Shown here: one piece after another, positions 1 to 6,640 of the stretch
Numbering within the stretch: the first letter of the stretch is position 1
How the letters are laid out: every line of letters starts with the position of its first letter
Source of the DNA: Actinomycetes bacterium
GTDB taxonomy: Bacteria; Actinomycetota; Actinomycetes; Propionibacteriales; Propionibacteriaceae
Direction: 5' to 3'
DNA length: 26,220 nt
Assembly (NCBI GenBank): GCA_023393755.1
Contig: JAEXCA010000180.1
Location: 1 to 26,220 of the forward strand
Notes under the pieces: model-generated
What the model saw: the letters and a program-made list of their open reading frames with translations, nothing else
What the model was told of the DNA's origin: nothing
Database searches by the model: none
Program-made: the position numbers and the translations under genes

Positions 1-1
1 C

Positions 2-253
2 TTCGAGGTGAAGCTCTGCATGGCCCAGCTTCAGGGCAGCCAGCGGCTCAGCCCGGAGATCATCGTCGCCGAGCACGAGCGGATCCTGCAGCAGATCGAG
101 GCCGGCGACGCCGACGGCGTGGCGGCGACCCTCACCGAGCATCTCGCCCGGGCCCGCGAGCTGCTCGCCGGCGCCCTGGGCGGAACTCCCGGTCCGGAGG
201 CCTACCTGCCGTCGTCGGCGTTGCCCGCCCGGGTGCGGCCCGGCGTCCGCTGA
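2..253 (+). CDS. GntR-family transcriptional regulator, FCD domain (C-terminal fragment)
   Basis: The window opens inside this gene, and only the last ~83 codons are visible, with the reading frame open to the left edge. The stretch PEIIVAEHERILQQIEAGD followed by ADGVAATLTEHLARARELL is typical of the last helices of an FCD effector-binding domain. In that domain an H-x3-I-x3-I pattern is followed by an acidic-residue turn and an alanine-rich helix ending near the C-terminus. FCD proteins are GntR-type repressors that bind a carboxylic acid or sugar acid, often with a metal. The N-terminal winged helix lies outside the window, so neither ligand nor target can be named. A short Pro/Arg-rich tail follows the domain and the stop is TGA at 251-253. 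The family call is reasonably sure, the role unknown. Confidence 0.7.
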   Translation, partial: FEVKLCMAQLQGSQRLSPEIIVAEHERILQQIEAGDADGVAATLTEHLARARELLAGALGGTPGPEAYLPSSALPARVRPGVR

Positions 254-467
254 TTCGCCCCCGGCCCGCTGCCTGTGCGCCCGCGTCCACGCCCGCTACC
301 GGCCCGGCGGCAGGTTTGCCGGCTTGCGTAGCAGCCGTATTTCAGTAAAGCTAGTAGTCGCAAGAACTAAGTCCGGGGGGACCGGTCGGGACTGCCAGTA
401 GTTGCTGCCTGTGGGGGGGTGGCAGTCGTTTGGCGACCGGGTATTTACGAGGAGCGCACAACCCCAC
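254..467 (+). promoter_or_regulatory. Structured leader and possible promoter of the CAP-domain gene
   Basis: This 214-base gap lies between two plus-strand genes. A possible promoter is TTGCGT at 324-329 with TAAAGC at 346-351 (16-base spacer). Downstream, GACTGCCA (390-397) pairs perfectly with TGGCAGTC (420-427) across 22 bases that include a run of seven G. Just before it, AGTCC (370-374) can pair with GGACT (389-393), so the two stems share bases and may be alternatives. I could not match it to a known riboswitch. In particular it lacks the conserved blocks of the c-di-AMP (ydaO) class, which often controls cell-wall hydrolases in actinobacteria. The Shine-Dalgarno AGGAG at 450-454 lies outside the stems. 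Confidence 0.35.
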
Positions 468-1046
468 ATGTCTACCCCCCGCCCCTACCTCCGTCATGCT
501 GCCGCGGGCGCTGCCATCGCGCTCTTCGCCGGCGGGTTGACCGTGATCAGCGCACCGCAGGCCGTCGGCCCGGCGCCGCTCGAGCCCGTCACCGCCGTCG
601 CCCTCTCCGCCTCGAACGGCGAGGCCCAGTTCGAGCGCGATGTGCTCAGCCTGATCAACAAGGCGCGCGCCTCCAAGCGGAAGTGCGGCAACAGGACCTA
701 CGCCAAGGCGAAGGCCCTGAAGTGGAACGACCAACTCGCCGTGGCCGCTGAAGCGCACAGCGTGGACATGGCCACCCTGGACTACTTCAGCCACACCAGC
801 CGGAGCGGGACCTCCGCGGGCACCCGGGTGAAGGCGACCGGCTACCGGTACAAGGCGATGGGTGAGACCCTCGCGGCCGGCCAGACCACGCCCAAGGCGG
901 TGGTGGATGCCTGGTTGAAGAGCGCCCCGCACTGCAAGATCCTGATGAGCAAGTCGTACACCCAGCTCGGTGTCGGCTACCACTCTGGCAGCGGCTACTA
1001 CGGCCACTACACCAGCGCCGAGTTCGCCAAGCCGAAGAAGAAGTAG
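468..1046 (+). CDS. Secreted CAP-domain (SCP/PR1-like, YkwD-type) protein
   Basis: This is a 192-residue protein. The ATG at 468 is chosen because it gives a proper signal peptide (positive MSTPRPYLRH, hydrophobic AAAGAAIALFAGGLTVISA, likely cleavage near residue 30) and follows AGGAG by 13 bases; an upstream in-frame start at 402 would bury the signal. The CAP fold runs from about residue 54 to 188: helix FERDVLSLINKAR, then W87, AEAHSVDMA with H97, YFSHTS with H109, GET at 132-134 and a final helix with H155. In bacterial CAP proteins the two histidines and two acidic residues form a pocket of debated function. Here the usual GEN is GET, the usual S-P-G-H-R is S-A-P-H-C, and the canonical W-T-Q is missing. 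C73 and C156 could form a disulfide. The C-terminus is lysine-rich (KPKKK). Likely extracytoplasmic; substrate unknown. Confidence 0.85.
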   Translation: MSTPRPYLRHAAAGAAIALFAGGLTVISAPQAVGPAPLEPVTAVALSASNGEAQFERDVLSLINKARASKRKCGNRTYAKAKALKWNDQLAVAAEAHSVDMATLDYFSHTSRSGTSAGTRVKATGYRYKAMGETLAAGQTTPKAVVDAWLKSAPHCKILMSKSYTQLGVGYHSGSGYYGHYTSAEFAKPKKK

Positions 1047-1079
1047 CGCTCCTGACGCAGCAGCCAGAGCCCCGCTCCC

Positions 1080-1236
1080 AAGGAAACGCTGATCAAGGCA
1101 CAGGACGATCCCTGAGGTCGCGCGTAGCGCGAGTCTCGAAGGGTCGCGGGGGCTTCGAGGGCTTCGAGACTCGGCCCTGCGGGCCGACCTCAGCCACCGG
1201 TGTCGCTGCCACGCGCATGAATCAGCGTTTCGCTAA
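1080..1236 (+). repeat. Palindromic (cruciform-capable) repeat element, copy A
   Basis: This is one of two copies in the window; copy B is at 9013-9150. The structure is nested. The outer arms are AAACGCTGAT (1084-1093) and ATCAGCGTTT (1221-1230). Next are CTGAGGT (1112-1118) with ACCTCAG (1187-1193), and then AGTCTCGAAG (1132-1141) with CTTCGAGACT (1162-1171). Two side hairpins sit in the bulges: a small GCGC-GTA-GCGC near 1121-1130, and CGGCCC-TGC-GGGCCG at 1172-1186. Copy A carries an extra short GGGCTTCGA duplication near the apex that copy B lacks. It encodes no protein and looks like a REP/MITE-like non-autonomous element. Confidence 0.8.
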
Positions 1237-1264
1237 CGCAACAGCCAAAGCCTCGCTCCTGACG

Positions 1265-1315
1265 CACAGCCAAAGCCCACCGGGAACTCCCGTTCCACGG
1301 TGGGCTTTGGCTGTG
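1265..1315. terminator. Strong bidirectional hairpin terminator between convergent genes
   Basis: CACAGCCAAAGCCCACCG (1265-1282) pairs perfectly over 18 bases with 1298-1315. The stem continues as GGAAC (1283-1287) with GTTCC (1292-1296) past a single bulged A, closing on the tetraloop TCCC. There is no long U-tract, as is common in actinobacteria. It lies between the CAP gene (+) and the membrane-protein gene (-), so it can serve both. Partial copies of its left arm occur upstream at 1061-1071 and 1242-1252. Confidence 0.8.
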
Positions 1316-1390
1316 TGCGGTACCGCCCCTCCCGGGTGATGGCGCTGCTGCGGGGCGGCGCCACCACCCGCGGGCAGGGCGGCAACCGGG

Positions 1391-1855
1391 TCAGGCGGCG
1401 GCGCGCTCCGCGTTGCGCTCGACGGCGACGGCCGGCGAAGCCGCCAACCGGATGCCCCAGCCGAGCAGGATGGACAGAGCACCCACGCCGATGGCGAAGA
1501 GCGCCACGCCGAAGGCGATCACCGAGGTGAACAGCGAGGCGCGCAGGAAGGAGCCGTTCATGGCGGTCGCCCGCAGCGGATCCTCCTTGTCGAGCTCGGC
1601 GTAGGTCTTGCCGTCGGTCGCCTTCAGAGCGTGCTGGTTGATGATGTCAGCCTGGACGAAGGCGGTGAACGGGTCGGCGACGGTCGCGCCGGCGAACGCC
1701 GGTGCATCCCCGGAGACGGTGATCCGCTCGGCGGCGAGCTTGCTGCTCACCATGCCCCAGGTGGTGATGCCCGCCACGATGAAGACCGCGCCGAGGATCA
1801 TGGCGATCAGCCCGACCAGCCGTACCTTCGAGTTCTGAGCAGTCGCAGTAGCCAC
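1391..1855 (-). CDS. Small conserved actinobacterial membrane protein (unknown function)
   Basis: This 154-residue protein starts at a GTG preceded by AAAGGAG with a good spacer, which fixes the start. Two hydrophobic segments are visible: about 13-35 (LVGLIAMILGAVFIVAGI...) and about 107-132 (SVIAFGVALFAIGVGALSILLGW). Between them lies a ~70-residue, probably extracytoplasmic, region with ERITVSGDAPAFAG and DGKTYAELDKEDP. A short alanine/arginine-rich tail follows the second helix. I recognise the type as a conserved hypothetical in actinomycetes, but no motif supports a function. It is monocistronic, converges on the CAP gene across the hairpin at 1265-1315, and is divergent from the MFS gene. 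Confidence 0.75.
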   Translation of the reverse strand: MATATAQNSKVRLVGLIAMILGAVFIVAGITTWGMVSSKLAAERITVSGDAPAFAGATVADPFTAFVQADIINQHALKATDGKTYAELDKEDPLRATAMNGSFLRASLFTSVIAFGVALFAIGVGALSILLGWGIRLAASPAVAVERNAERAAA

Positions 1856-1921
1856 TACTTACTCCTTTGCTTGCGCACGATTGCCGGTTGCCACAACTGC
1901 CAGGGCGTCCGCCCCCTGTCG

Positions 1922-1962
1922 TGCGTACCAGGGTGCAGCTGTCAAGCGCCTCGCGGTACGCA
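1922..1962. promoter_or_regulatory. 8-bp perfect inverted repeat upstream of the membrane-protein gene (possible operator)
   Basis: TGCGTACC (1922-1929) and GGTACGCA (1955-1962) are perfect inverted arms 25 bases apart. Between them, on the minus strand, is a consensus-like -35 hexamer TTGACA (1945-1940) pointing toward the gene that starts at 1855. The matching -10 is weak (ACGACA at 17-base spacing), so the promoter itself is not proven. The layout would suit a dimeric repressor straddling a -35 box. Confidence 0.3.
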
Positions 1963-1979
1963 AACTTAGGCAATCCATG

Positions 1980-2288
1980 CCTTAGCTGTCCACGAAGGGA
2001 GATAAATTACGTATTTTCTTCATGGCCCATCGTCAGGTATTACCCGCCTGGCGATATGGACGCTTCCGCTGTGCCGCCGGCTGCCTCCGGAGGGACGCCG
2101 GAAACCCGATCATGACAAGGATGTTCACGCGGGCGTCAGGAGTACCATGGAACCTTCGCCGAAACTGCACACGCCTGACGTATTCATGTTATAAGCCGCC
2201 GGGAAGAGGAACGCCCCGGCCGGGGTTGTACCTGCGTCCGCGCCGGCGTCGTCGTGGCGGCAGGAAGCACCCGAACGACGAGGAAACC
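1980..2288 (+). promoter_or_regulatory. Long 5' leader of the efflux gene with hairpins and upstream ORF
   Basis: A pocket at about 2001-2020 (GATAAATTACGTATTTTCTT) is far richer in A+T than the surroundings and is the likeliest promoter region, though no consensus -35/-10 pair stands out. Several hairpins follow. CCGGC...GCCGG with an inner CCTCCGGAGG lies near 2080-2103. CGTCAGG (2134-2140) pairs with CCTGACG (2174-2180), enclosing the start of an upstream ORF. CCTG/CAGG (2231-2234/2261-2264) with inner CCGC/GCGG (2238-2241/2257-2260) lies just upstream of the efflux gene. The combination resembles translation-dependent attenuators ahead of drug-resistance genes. Confidence 0.4.
2147..2194 (+). 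CDS. Upstream ORF / leader peptide MEPSPKLHTPDVFML
   Basis: This is a 15-codon ORF, too short for ordinary gene calling. It has an ATG, an excellent Shine-Dalgarno CAGGAG at 2137-2142 with a 4-base spacer, and a TAA stop. The penultimate codon is TTA, a rare leucine codon in high-GC actinobacteria. The Shine-Dalgarno lies in the left arm of the CGTCAGG/CCTGACG hairpin, whose right arm covers codons 10-12, so translation of the ORF itself would open the hairpin. It ends 94 bases before the efflux gene. No homology is claimed; the case rests on the start signal and position. Confidence 0.45.
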   Translation: MEPSPKLHTPDVFML

Positions 2289-3767
2289 ATGACTCACCCC
2301 GAGCCCGGCCTGGAGACCCTCCCGGACGCCGCACCATCGCCGCGCGCGCTCGACGGCGACCGGCTGCCACCGGCCACCGTCGGCCTGCTGGGCGTGCTGA
2401 TGGTGGGTGCCTTCGTGGTCATCCTGAACGAGACCGCGATGAACGTCGCGCTGGCCACGATCATGGCCGACCTGCGGGTTAACGAACGCACCGCGCAGTG
2501 GCTGACCACCGGGTTCCTGCTCACCATGGCGGTGGTCATCCCCACCACCGGCTGGCTGCTGCGCCGGTTCTCCACCCGCGCCGCCTTCACCCTGGCGATG
2601 AGCCTGTTCGCGCTGGGCACCGCGATCTGCGCGGTGGCGTTCGCCTTCCCGCTGCTGCTGGGCGGCCGGATCGTCCAGGCGATCGGGACGGCGGTGATGA
2701 TGCCGCTGCTGATGACCACCACCATCGAGGTGGTCCCGCCCCGGATGCGCGGCCGGGTGATGGGCCTGACCGGCATGGTGATCTCGGTGGCGCCGGCGAT
2801 CGGCCCGACGCTGTCCGGCGCCATCCTGCACTTCCTGCCCTGGCGCTTCGTCTTCGTCGTGGTGCTGCCGATCGCCCTGACCATCCTCGGTCTCGGCCTG
2901 CGGTTCGTCCACAACCTCGAAGCGCCCGGCCGGCTACGGCTGGACGGCTGGAGCATCCCGCTGGCCGCGGTGGGTTTCGGCGGCCTGGTCTACGGGCTCA
3001 GCCTGGTCGGCAACCCGGAGGTCCCCGGCTGGGAGCTGGCCGGTGTGCTGGCGACCGGGACGGTGGCGCTGCTCGCCTTCGGCGCGCGGCAGCTGTTCCT
3101 GCAGCGGACCGACGATGCCCTGCTCGACCTGCGCACCTTCACGGTGCCGGCCTTCGCCACCGCCGTGGTGGTGATGGCGATCGTGACGGCCGTGCTGTTC
3201 GGCTCGGTGATCGCCCTGCCCCTGCTGATGCAGCAGGCGCTGCACCTGGATCCGCTCACCGTCGGCCTGATGCTGCTGCCCGGCGGGCTGCTGATGGGCG
3301 TCCTCGCCCCCGTGGTCGGCCGGCTCTACGACCGGGTCGGGCCGCGGTGGCTGGTGATCCCCGGTGGCATCGCGGCGGCCGGCGCCTTCGCCGTCTTCGC
3401 GACCGTCACCCCCGCGACTCCCTGGTGGCAGCTGCTGGCCGCGCACCTGCTGATGAGCCTGGGCCTGGCGTTCATGTTCACCCCGCTGTTCACCACCGCG
3501 CTGGGCTCCCTTCCCCACCACCTGCGCGGCTACGGCTCGGCGACGGTGGGCACCGTCCAGCAGGTCGCCGGGGCGGCCGGTACCGCGCTGTTCGTCACCA
3601 TCATGGCGACGGTCTCGGCCGCGGCGCCCGGCACGGCGGAGGAGTCGTTGGCCGCCGGCGCCCGGGGCGCCTACCTGGTGGTCGGCGGGTTGTGGCTGTT
3701 CGGCGTCGCGGCGGCCGCCTTCCTGGCCAGGCCGGCCGACTCGGCCGACCTCCACGGTGGACACTGA
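2289..3767 (+). CDS. MFS multidrug efflux transporter, DHA2 (EmrB/QacA, 14-helix) family
   Basis: This is a 492-residue integral membrane protein predicted to exchange protons for drugs. The ATG at 2289 follows GAGGA (2280-2284); the frame is open further upstream, but that part is arginine-rich, does not look membrane-like and overlaps the leader hairpins. After a ~40-residue polar N-terminus, helix 1 contains VVILNETAMNVALATIMADL, the DHA2 version of the N-E-T-x-x-N-V-A-L-P pattern. It is followed by QWLTTGFLLTMAVVIPTTGWLLRRFSTR (motif A region) and the antiporter motif C, AIGPTLSGAIL. About 14 hydrophobic segments can be counted, ending in ARPADSADLHGGH. Substrates cannot be deduced. No regulator is adjacent, which makes the long leader the natural place to look for control. 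Confidence 0.9.
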   Translation: MTHPEPGLETLPDAAPSPRALDGDRLPPATVGLLGVLMVGAFVVILNETAMNVALATIMADLRVNERTAQWLTTGFLLTMAVVIPTTGWLLRRFSTRAAFTLAMSLFALGTAICAVAFAFPLLLGGRIVQAIGTAVMMPLLMTTTIEVVPPRMRGRVMGLTGMVISVAPAIGPTLSGAILHFLPWRFVFVVVLPIALTILGLGLRFVHNLEAPGRLRLDGWSIPLAAVGFGGLVYGLSLVGNPEVPGWELAGVLATGTVALLAFGARQLFLQRTDDALLDLRTFTVPAFATAVVVMAIVTAVLFGSVIALPLLMQQALHLDPLTVGLMLLPGGLLMGVLAPVVGRLYDRVGPRWLVIPGGIAAAGAFAVFATVTPATPWWQLLAAHLLMSLGLAFMFTPLFTTALGSLPHHLRGYGSATVGTVQQVAGAAGTALFVTIMATVSAAAPGTAEESLAAGARGAYLVVGGLWLFGVAAAAFLARPADSADLHGGH

Positions 3768-3841
3768 CCCCCGGTCGGCGACACCACCGTCCCGGGCCTC
3801 GACAGTCCCTGGGTCTGACGAAGGGCCGCGGGCGGAGGGCG

Positions 3842-3853
3842 TAGGGTGTTCCG
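3842..3853 (+). promoter_or_regulatory. -10 box for a leaderless start of the Nudix gene
   Basis: TAGGGT (3842-3847) ends six bases before the GTG at 3854, so transcription would begin at or next to the start codon. There is no correctly spaced Shine-Dalgarno. This supports GTG 3854 as the start. Confidence 0.5.
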
Positions 3854-4339
3854 GTGCCCACGCCCGAGTTCATCCTGCGCCTCCGCGAGCGGATGGGAAC
3901 CGAACGACTCTGGCTCTCCGGCGCCACCGCCGTCGTGCTGCGGGACGGCCCGGCCGGTAACGAGGTGCTGCTGGTCAGGCGCTCCGACAACGGCGAGTGG
4001 ACGCCGGTCAGCGGCATCGTCGACCCGGGCGAGGATCCCCACCTCACCGTCGTCCGGGAGGCCGCCGAGGAGACCGGCGTGACCATCGAGGTCGAGCGCC
4101 TCGCCTGGCTCACCGTGACCGAGGTGATCACCTACCCCAACGGCGACCAGACCCAGTACATCGACCACGTCTTCCGCTGCCGGTGGGTGGCCGGCACGCC
4201 CGAGCCGGGCGACGACGAGGCCACCGAGGCCGCCTTCTTCCCGTTGACCTCGCTACCGGAGCTGGCCCAGCGCCACCGGGACGCGATCGCGCTGGCCTGC
4301 CGTCCCGAGCCGGCCGCCTGGCTGGGACCGGTCCGCTAG
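3854..4339 (+). CDS. Nudix hydrolase
   Basis: This 161-residue protein is a single Nudix domain. The catalytic Nudix box is complete at residues 54-76: G54, five residues, E60, seven residues, then R68-E69-x-x-E72-E73-x-G75-V76, matching G-x5-E-x7-R-E-U-x-E-E-x-G-U. These glutamates hold the divalent metal that cleaves a nucleoside diphosphate linked to another moiety. The N-terminal ~20 residues (PEFILRLRERMGTERLWLSGATAVVL) match a subgroup of actinobacterial Nudix proteins annotated as ADP-ribose pyrophosphatase or mutator-type enzymes; the substrate cannot be fixed from sequence. The gene is followed after 8 bases by the Na+/H+ antiporter gene, whose Shine-Dalgarno overlaps this stop codon, so the two are almost certainly co-transcribed and translationally coupled. 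Confidence 0.9.
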   Translation: MPTPEFILRLRERMGTERLWLSGATAVVLRDGPAGNEVLLVRRSDNGEWTPVSGIVDPGEDPHLTVVREAAEETGVTIEVERLAWLTVTEVITYPNGDQTQYIDHVFRCRWVAGTPEPGDDEATEAAFFPLTSLPELAQRHRDAIALACRPEPAAWLGPVR

Positions 4340-4347
4340 GAGGCGCC

Positions 4348-6045
4348 ATGGAGACCGCCCTGCTGATCGCCATCGCCGGGATCGCGCTGGTGGTCGCCGT
4401 CACCGCCTTCGCGCCGCGGGTCGGGGTCGCGGCGCCCCTGCTGCTGGTCCTGCTCGGGATCGGGATCAGCTTCATCCCGGCCGTGCCCCCGATCGAGATC
4501 GAACCGGAGTGGATTCTCGGCGGGCTCCTCCCACCCCTGCTGTTCTCGGCCGCGGTCAACATCCCGTCCATGGAGTTCCGCCGCGATCTGGGACTGATCT
4601 CGGCCTTCTCGGTCGTGCTGGTGGTGGTCTCCGCCGTGATCGTGGGCGTCCTGCTCAGCTGGTTGATCCCCGGGCTGCCGCTCGCCCTCGGCATCGCGGT
4701 GGGCGCCATCGTCAGCCCGACGGACGCCGTGGCCACGTCGATCGTCAAGAAGTCCGGGGTCTCGACCCGGCTGACCACGGTGCTGGAGGGCGAGAGCCTA
4801 CTGAACGACGCCACCGCGCTGGTGCTGCTGCGCTCGGCGATCGCCGCGGTCGGCACCGTGGTCTCGCTCTGGCAGGTCGGGCTGGACTTCCTCTACGCGG
4901 TGGCCGTCGCGCTGGGCATCGGCTGGCTGGTCGGACGCCTGGCCAGCGCGGTGATGGCCAGGCTGCGGCAGACCACCTCGGTGGTGGCGCTGTCGCTGAT
5001 CATCCCGTTCGCGGCGCACCTGCCGACCGAGCACCTGGGAGGCTCCGGCCTGGTGGCCGCGGTGACCGCCGGGCTGGTGATCGGTGGCCGGTCGCCCCGC
5101 ATTCTGGGGCCGGAATCGCGGCTGGCCTGGGTGGCGGCCTGGAAGACCGTCGAACTGATCCTGGAGAGCGCGATCTTCCTGCTGATGGGGCTGGAACTGT
5201 TCGCCCTGGTGGAGGACGTCCGGCACGCCCACGACAGCCTCTGGGTCGCGCTCGGCCTCGGCGCGGTGGCGGCCACCGCGGCGCTCGCCGTCCGCACCGG
5301 CTTCGTCGCGGGCGCGCTGGCGCTGCTGGCCCGCCGGGAACGACGGGCAGCGGCCGGGCGGGAACGCCTGGAGCTGCTGCAGGAACGGCTGGACCAGTTC
5401 GGCGATGCCGCGCCGGCGCAGCGGGTGAACCGGATGCGCACCATGCTGAACCGCCGGCTGGCCGACATCGACTACCTGGCGGCGGAACGCTTCGGCAAGC
5501 GCGAAGGCGTGATCCTGGTCTGGGCCGGGATGCGCGGGGCGGTCACCCTGGCCGCCGCCCAGACCCTGCCCAGAGCCACCGAGCATCGCTCCCTGCTGGT
5601 GCTGATCGCCTTCGTGGTGGCGGCCGGCACCCTGGTGATCCAGGGCGCGACCCTCTCCCGCCTCGCCATCCGGCTGGAGCTGACCGGGCAGGCGGGTACC
5701 GATCCGCAGCAGCGCCTCGCCCTGCAGGCGGATCTGAACCGGGCGGCGCTGGTCCAGCTGGAGGACTCCGGCCCGGCCCGCGCCGACGGCACCCCCTACT
5801 CCGACGCGACGCTGGCCGCGGTGCGCACCATCCTCACGAAGCTGGCCGACCAGAAGGCACCGAGCGACGGCGCCGCCGTCCACCACGCCGACGTCATCGC
5901 GCTCCGGCTGGCCGTCCTGGACGCTCAGCGCCAGGCCCTGCTGGAGTTGCGCGACCTGGGCAGCTACCCGTCCGTCCTGCTGGACGACATGCTGAACCGG
6001 CTGGACGCCGACCAGCTCGGCCTGCAACTGCGTCAGCCGGATTGA
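4348..6045 (+). CDS. Na+/H+ antiporter, CPA1 (NhaP/NHE-like) family
   Basis: This 565-residue membrane protein exchanges cytoplasmic Na+ (or K+) for protons, serving pH and salt balance. The start is ATG 4348 with AGGAGG at 4338-4343. CPA1 hallmarks are clear: PPLLFSAAV at 62-70; the ion-site segment SPTDAVAT (123-130) with D126; the EGESLLND block (147-154) with D154; and GMRGAVTLAAA (394-404). About 12 hydrophobic helices occupy residues 1-440. A charged cytoplasmic insert at about 329-380 (RRERRAAAGRERLELLQERLDQ...) separates the helix pairs. The last ~120 residues form a soluble helical tail without a recognisable nucleotide-binding domain, as in several bacterial TIGR00831-type antiporters. 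The function call is firm, the ion preference is not. Confidence 0.92.
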   Translation: METALLIAIAGIALVVAVTAFAPRVGVAAPLLLVLLGIGISFIPAVPPIEIEPEWILGGLLPPLLFSAAVNIPSMEFRRDLGLISAFSVVLVVVSAVIVGVLLSWLIPGLPLALGIAVGAIVSPTDAVATSIVKKSGVSTRLTTVLEGESLLNDATALVLLRSAIAAVGTVVSLWQVGLDFLYAVAVALGIGWLVGRLASAVMARLRQTTSVVALSLIIPFAAHLPTEHLGGSGLVAAVTAGLVIGGRSPRILGPESRLAWVAAWKTVELILESAIFLLMGLELFALVEDVRHAHDSLWVALGLGAVAATAALAVRTGFVAGALALLARRERRAAAGRERLELLQERLDQFGDAAPAQRVNRMRTMLNRRLADIDYLAAERFGKREGVILVWAGMRGAVTLAAAQTLPRATEHRSLLVLIAFVVAAGTLVIQGATLSRLAIRLELTGQAGTDPQQRLALQADLNRAALVQLEDSGPARADGTPYSDATLAAVRTILTKLADQKAPSDGAAVHHADVIALRLAVLDAQRQALLELRDLGSYPSVLLDDMLNRLDADQLGLQLRQPD

Positions 6046-6106
6046 GCCCACCGGCATTTCATCGATTCCGGCACGCGGGGCGGGAGGCTGGGCGAGAATG
6101 GAGGCC

Positions 6107-6631
6107 ATGAGCCCCACCGGGAAGCACAGCCAGGTGCTCTGCCCCGAGTGCCACCGAGTCCACCGCCGGGTAGCGCCGGTGCTGGGCCCGTCCGCACCGG
6201 ACGCCTGGCTGGCGGTCTCCAAGGGGGAGCGGATGGAATCCGAGCTCACCCCCGACGTCTGCATCCTCACCGACGACGGACGCATCCGCCACTTCCTCCG
6301 CGGCCATCTGCAGCTGCCGGTGCTGGACGGGCCGACGCCGGCCTTCGTCTGGTCGGTGTGGGTGGAACTGGACGAGGCTTCGATGGAGCAGGTGGCCAGG
6401 TGGTGGTCCAACCCGAACCGGGCCGCGATCCCCCCGATCCAGGGCCGGCTCGCCAACGAACTGCCCTACGAGAAGGCGACCCGCGGTCTGAACATCACCG
6501 TGCACACCCGCGATCCCGGGCACGCGCCACTGCTGATGGTCTCGGAGGAGCACCCCCTGGCCACCGAGCAGCGCGAGGGAGTCTCGCTGCACCGGATCGC
6601 GGAGCTTGGTTCGCTGCTGCAGCGCGCGTAG
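6107..6631 (+). CDS. DUF2199 domain protein
   Basis: This 174-residue protein begins, after a short polar lead, with the CPECHRVH element, followed by the DUF2199 landmarks: W in APDAWLAV, a charged GERMESELTPDVCIL, FLRGHLQLPV, FVWSVWVELDE, a P-P-I-QGRLANELP stretch, and the terminal HPLATEQREGVSLHRIAEL. These match what I know of the family from end to end. No biochemical role is established for DUF2199; the paired cysteines suggest a metal-binding knuckle. The ATG at 6107 is chosen over an in-frame ATG at 6098 because GAGAAT at 6094-6099 sits seven bases upstream of it, a leaderless arrangement. It is followed after 9 bases by a tiny gene on the same strand. Confidence 0.8.
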   Translation: MSPTGKHSQVLCPECHRVHRRVAPVLGPSAPDAWLAVSKGERMESELTPDVCILTDDGRIRHFLRGHLQLPVLDGPTPAFVWSVWVELDEASMEQVARWWSNPNRAAIPPIQGRLANELPYEKATRGLNITVHTRDPGHAPLLMVSEEHPLATEQREGVSLHRIAELGSLLQRA

Positions 6632-6640
6632 CCTGAGCCG

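Noticed and set aside
300..467. c-di-AMP (ydaO/yuaA) riboswitch ahead of the CAP gene
   Set aside because: A G-rich GGGGGGACC patch is suggestive, but the other conserved blocks of that class are absent.
1391..1855. Aromatic ring-opening dioxygenase LigA
   Set aside because: Small actinobacterial membrane proteins of this type are sometimes labelled so in databases, but no dioxygenase motif is present.
2022..2288. N-terminal extension of the efflux gene (open frame to 2022, 89 extra residues)
   Set aside because: The extension is Arg-rich, non-membrane and overlaps leader hairpins and the upstream ORF; ATG 2289 has a proper ribosome site and gives the normal DHA2 length.
2498..3844. 448-codon plus-strand frame overlapping the MFS gene
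   Set aside because: Pro/Arg/Gly-rich out-of-frame shadow; the true frame has 14 clear helices and family motifs.
4798..6456. 552-codon minus-strand open frame
   Set aside because: Antisense shadow of the antiporter and DUF2199 genes; Gln/Gly/Arg/His-rich without any recognisable fold.
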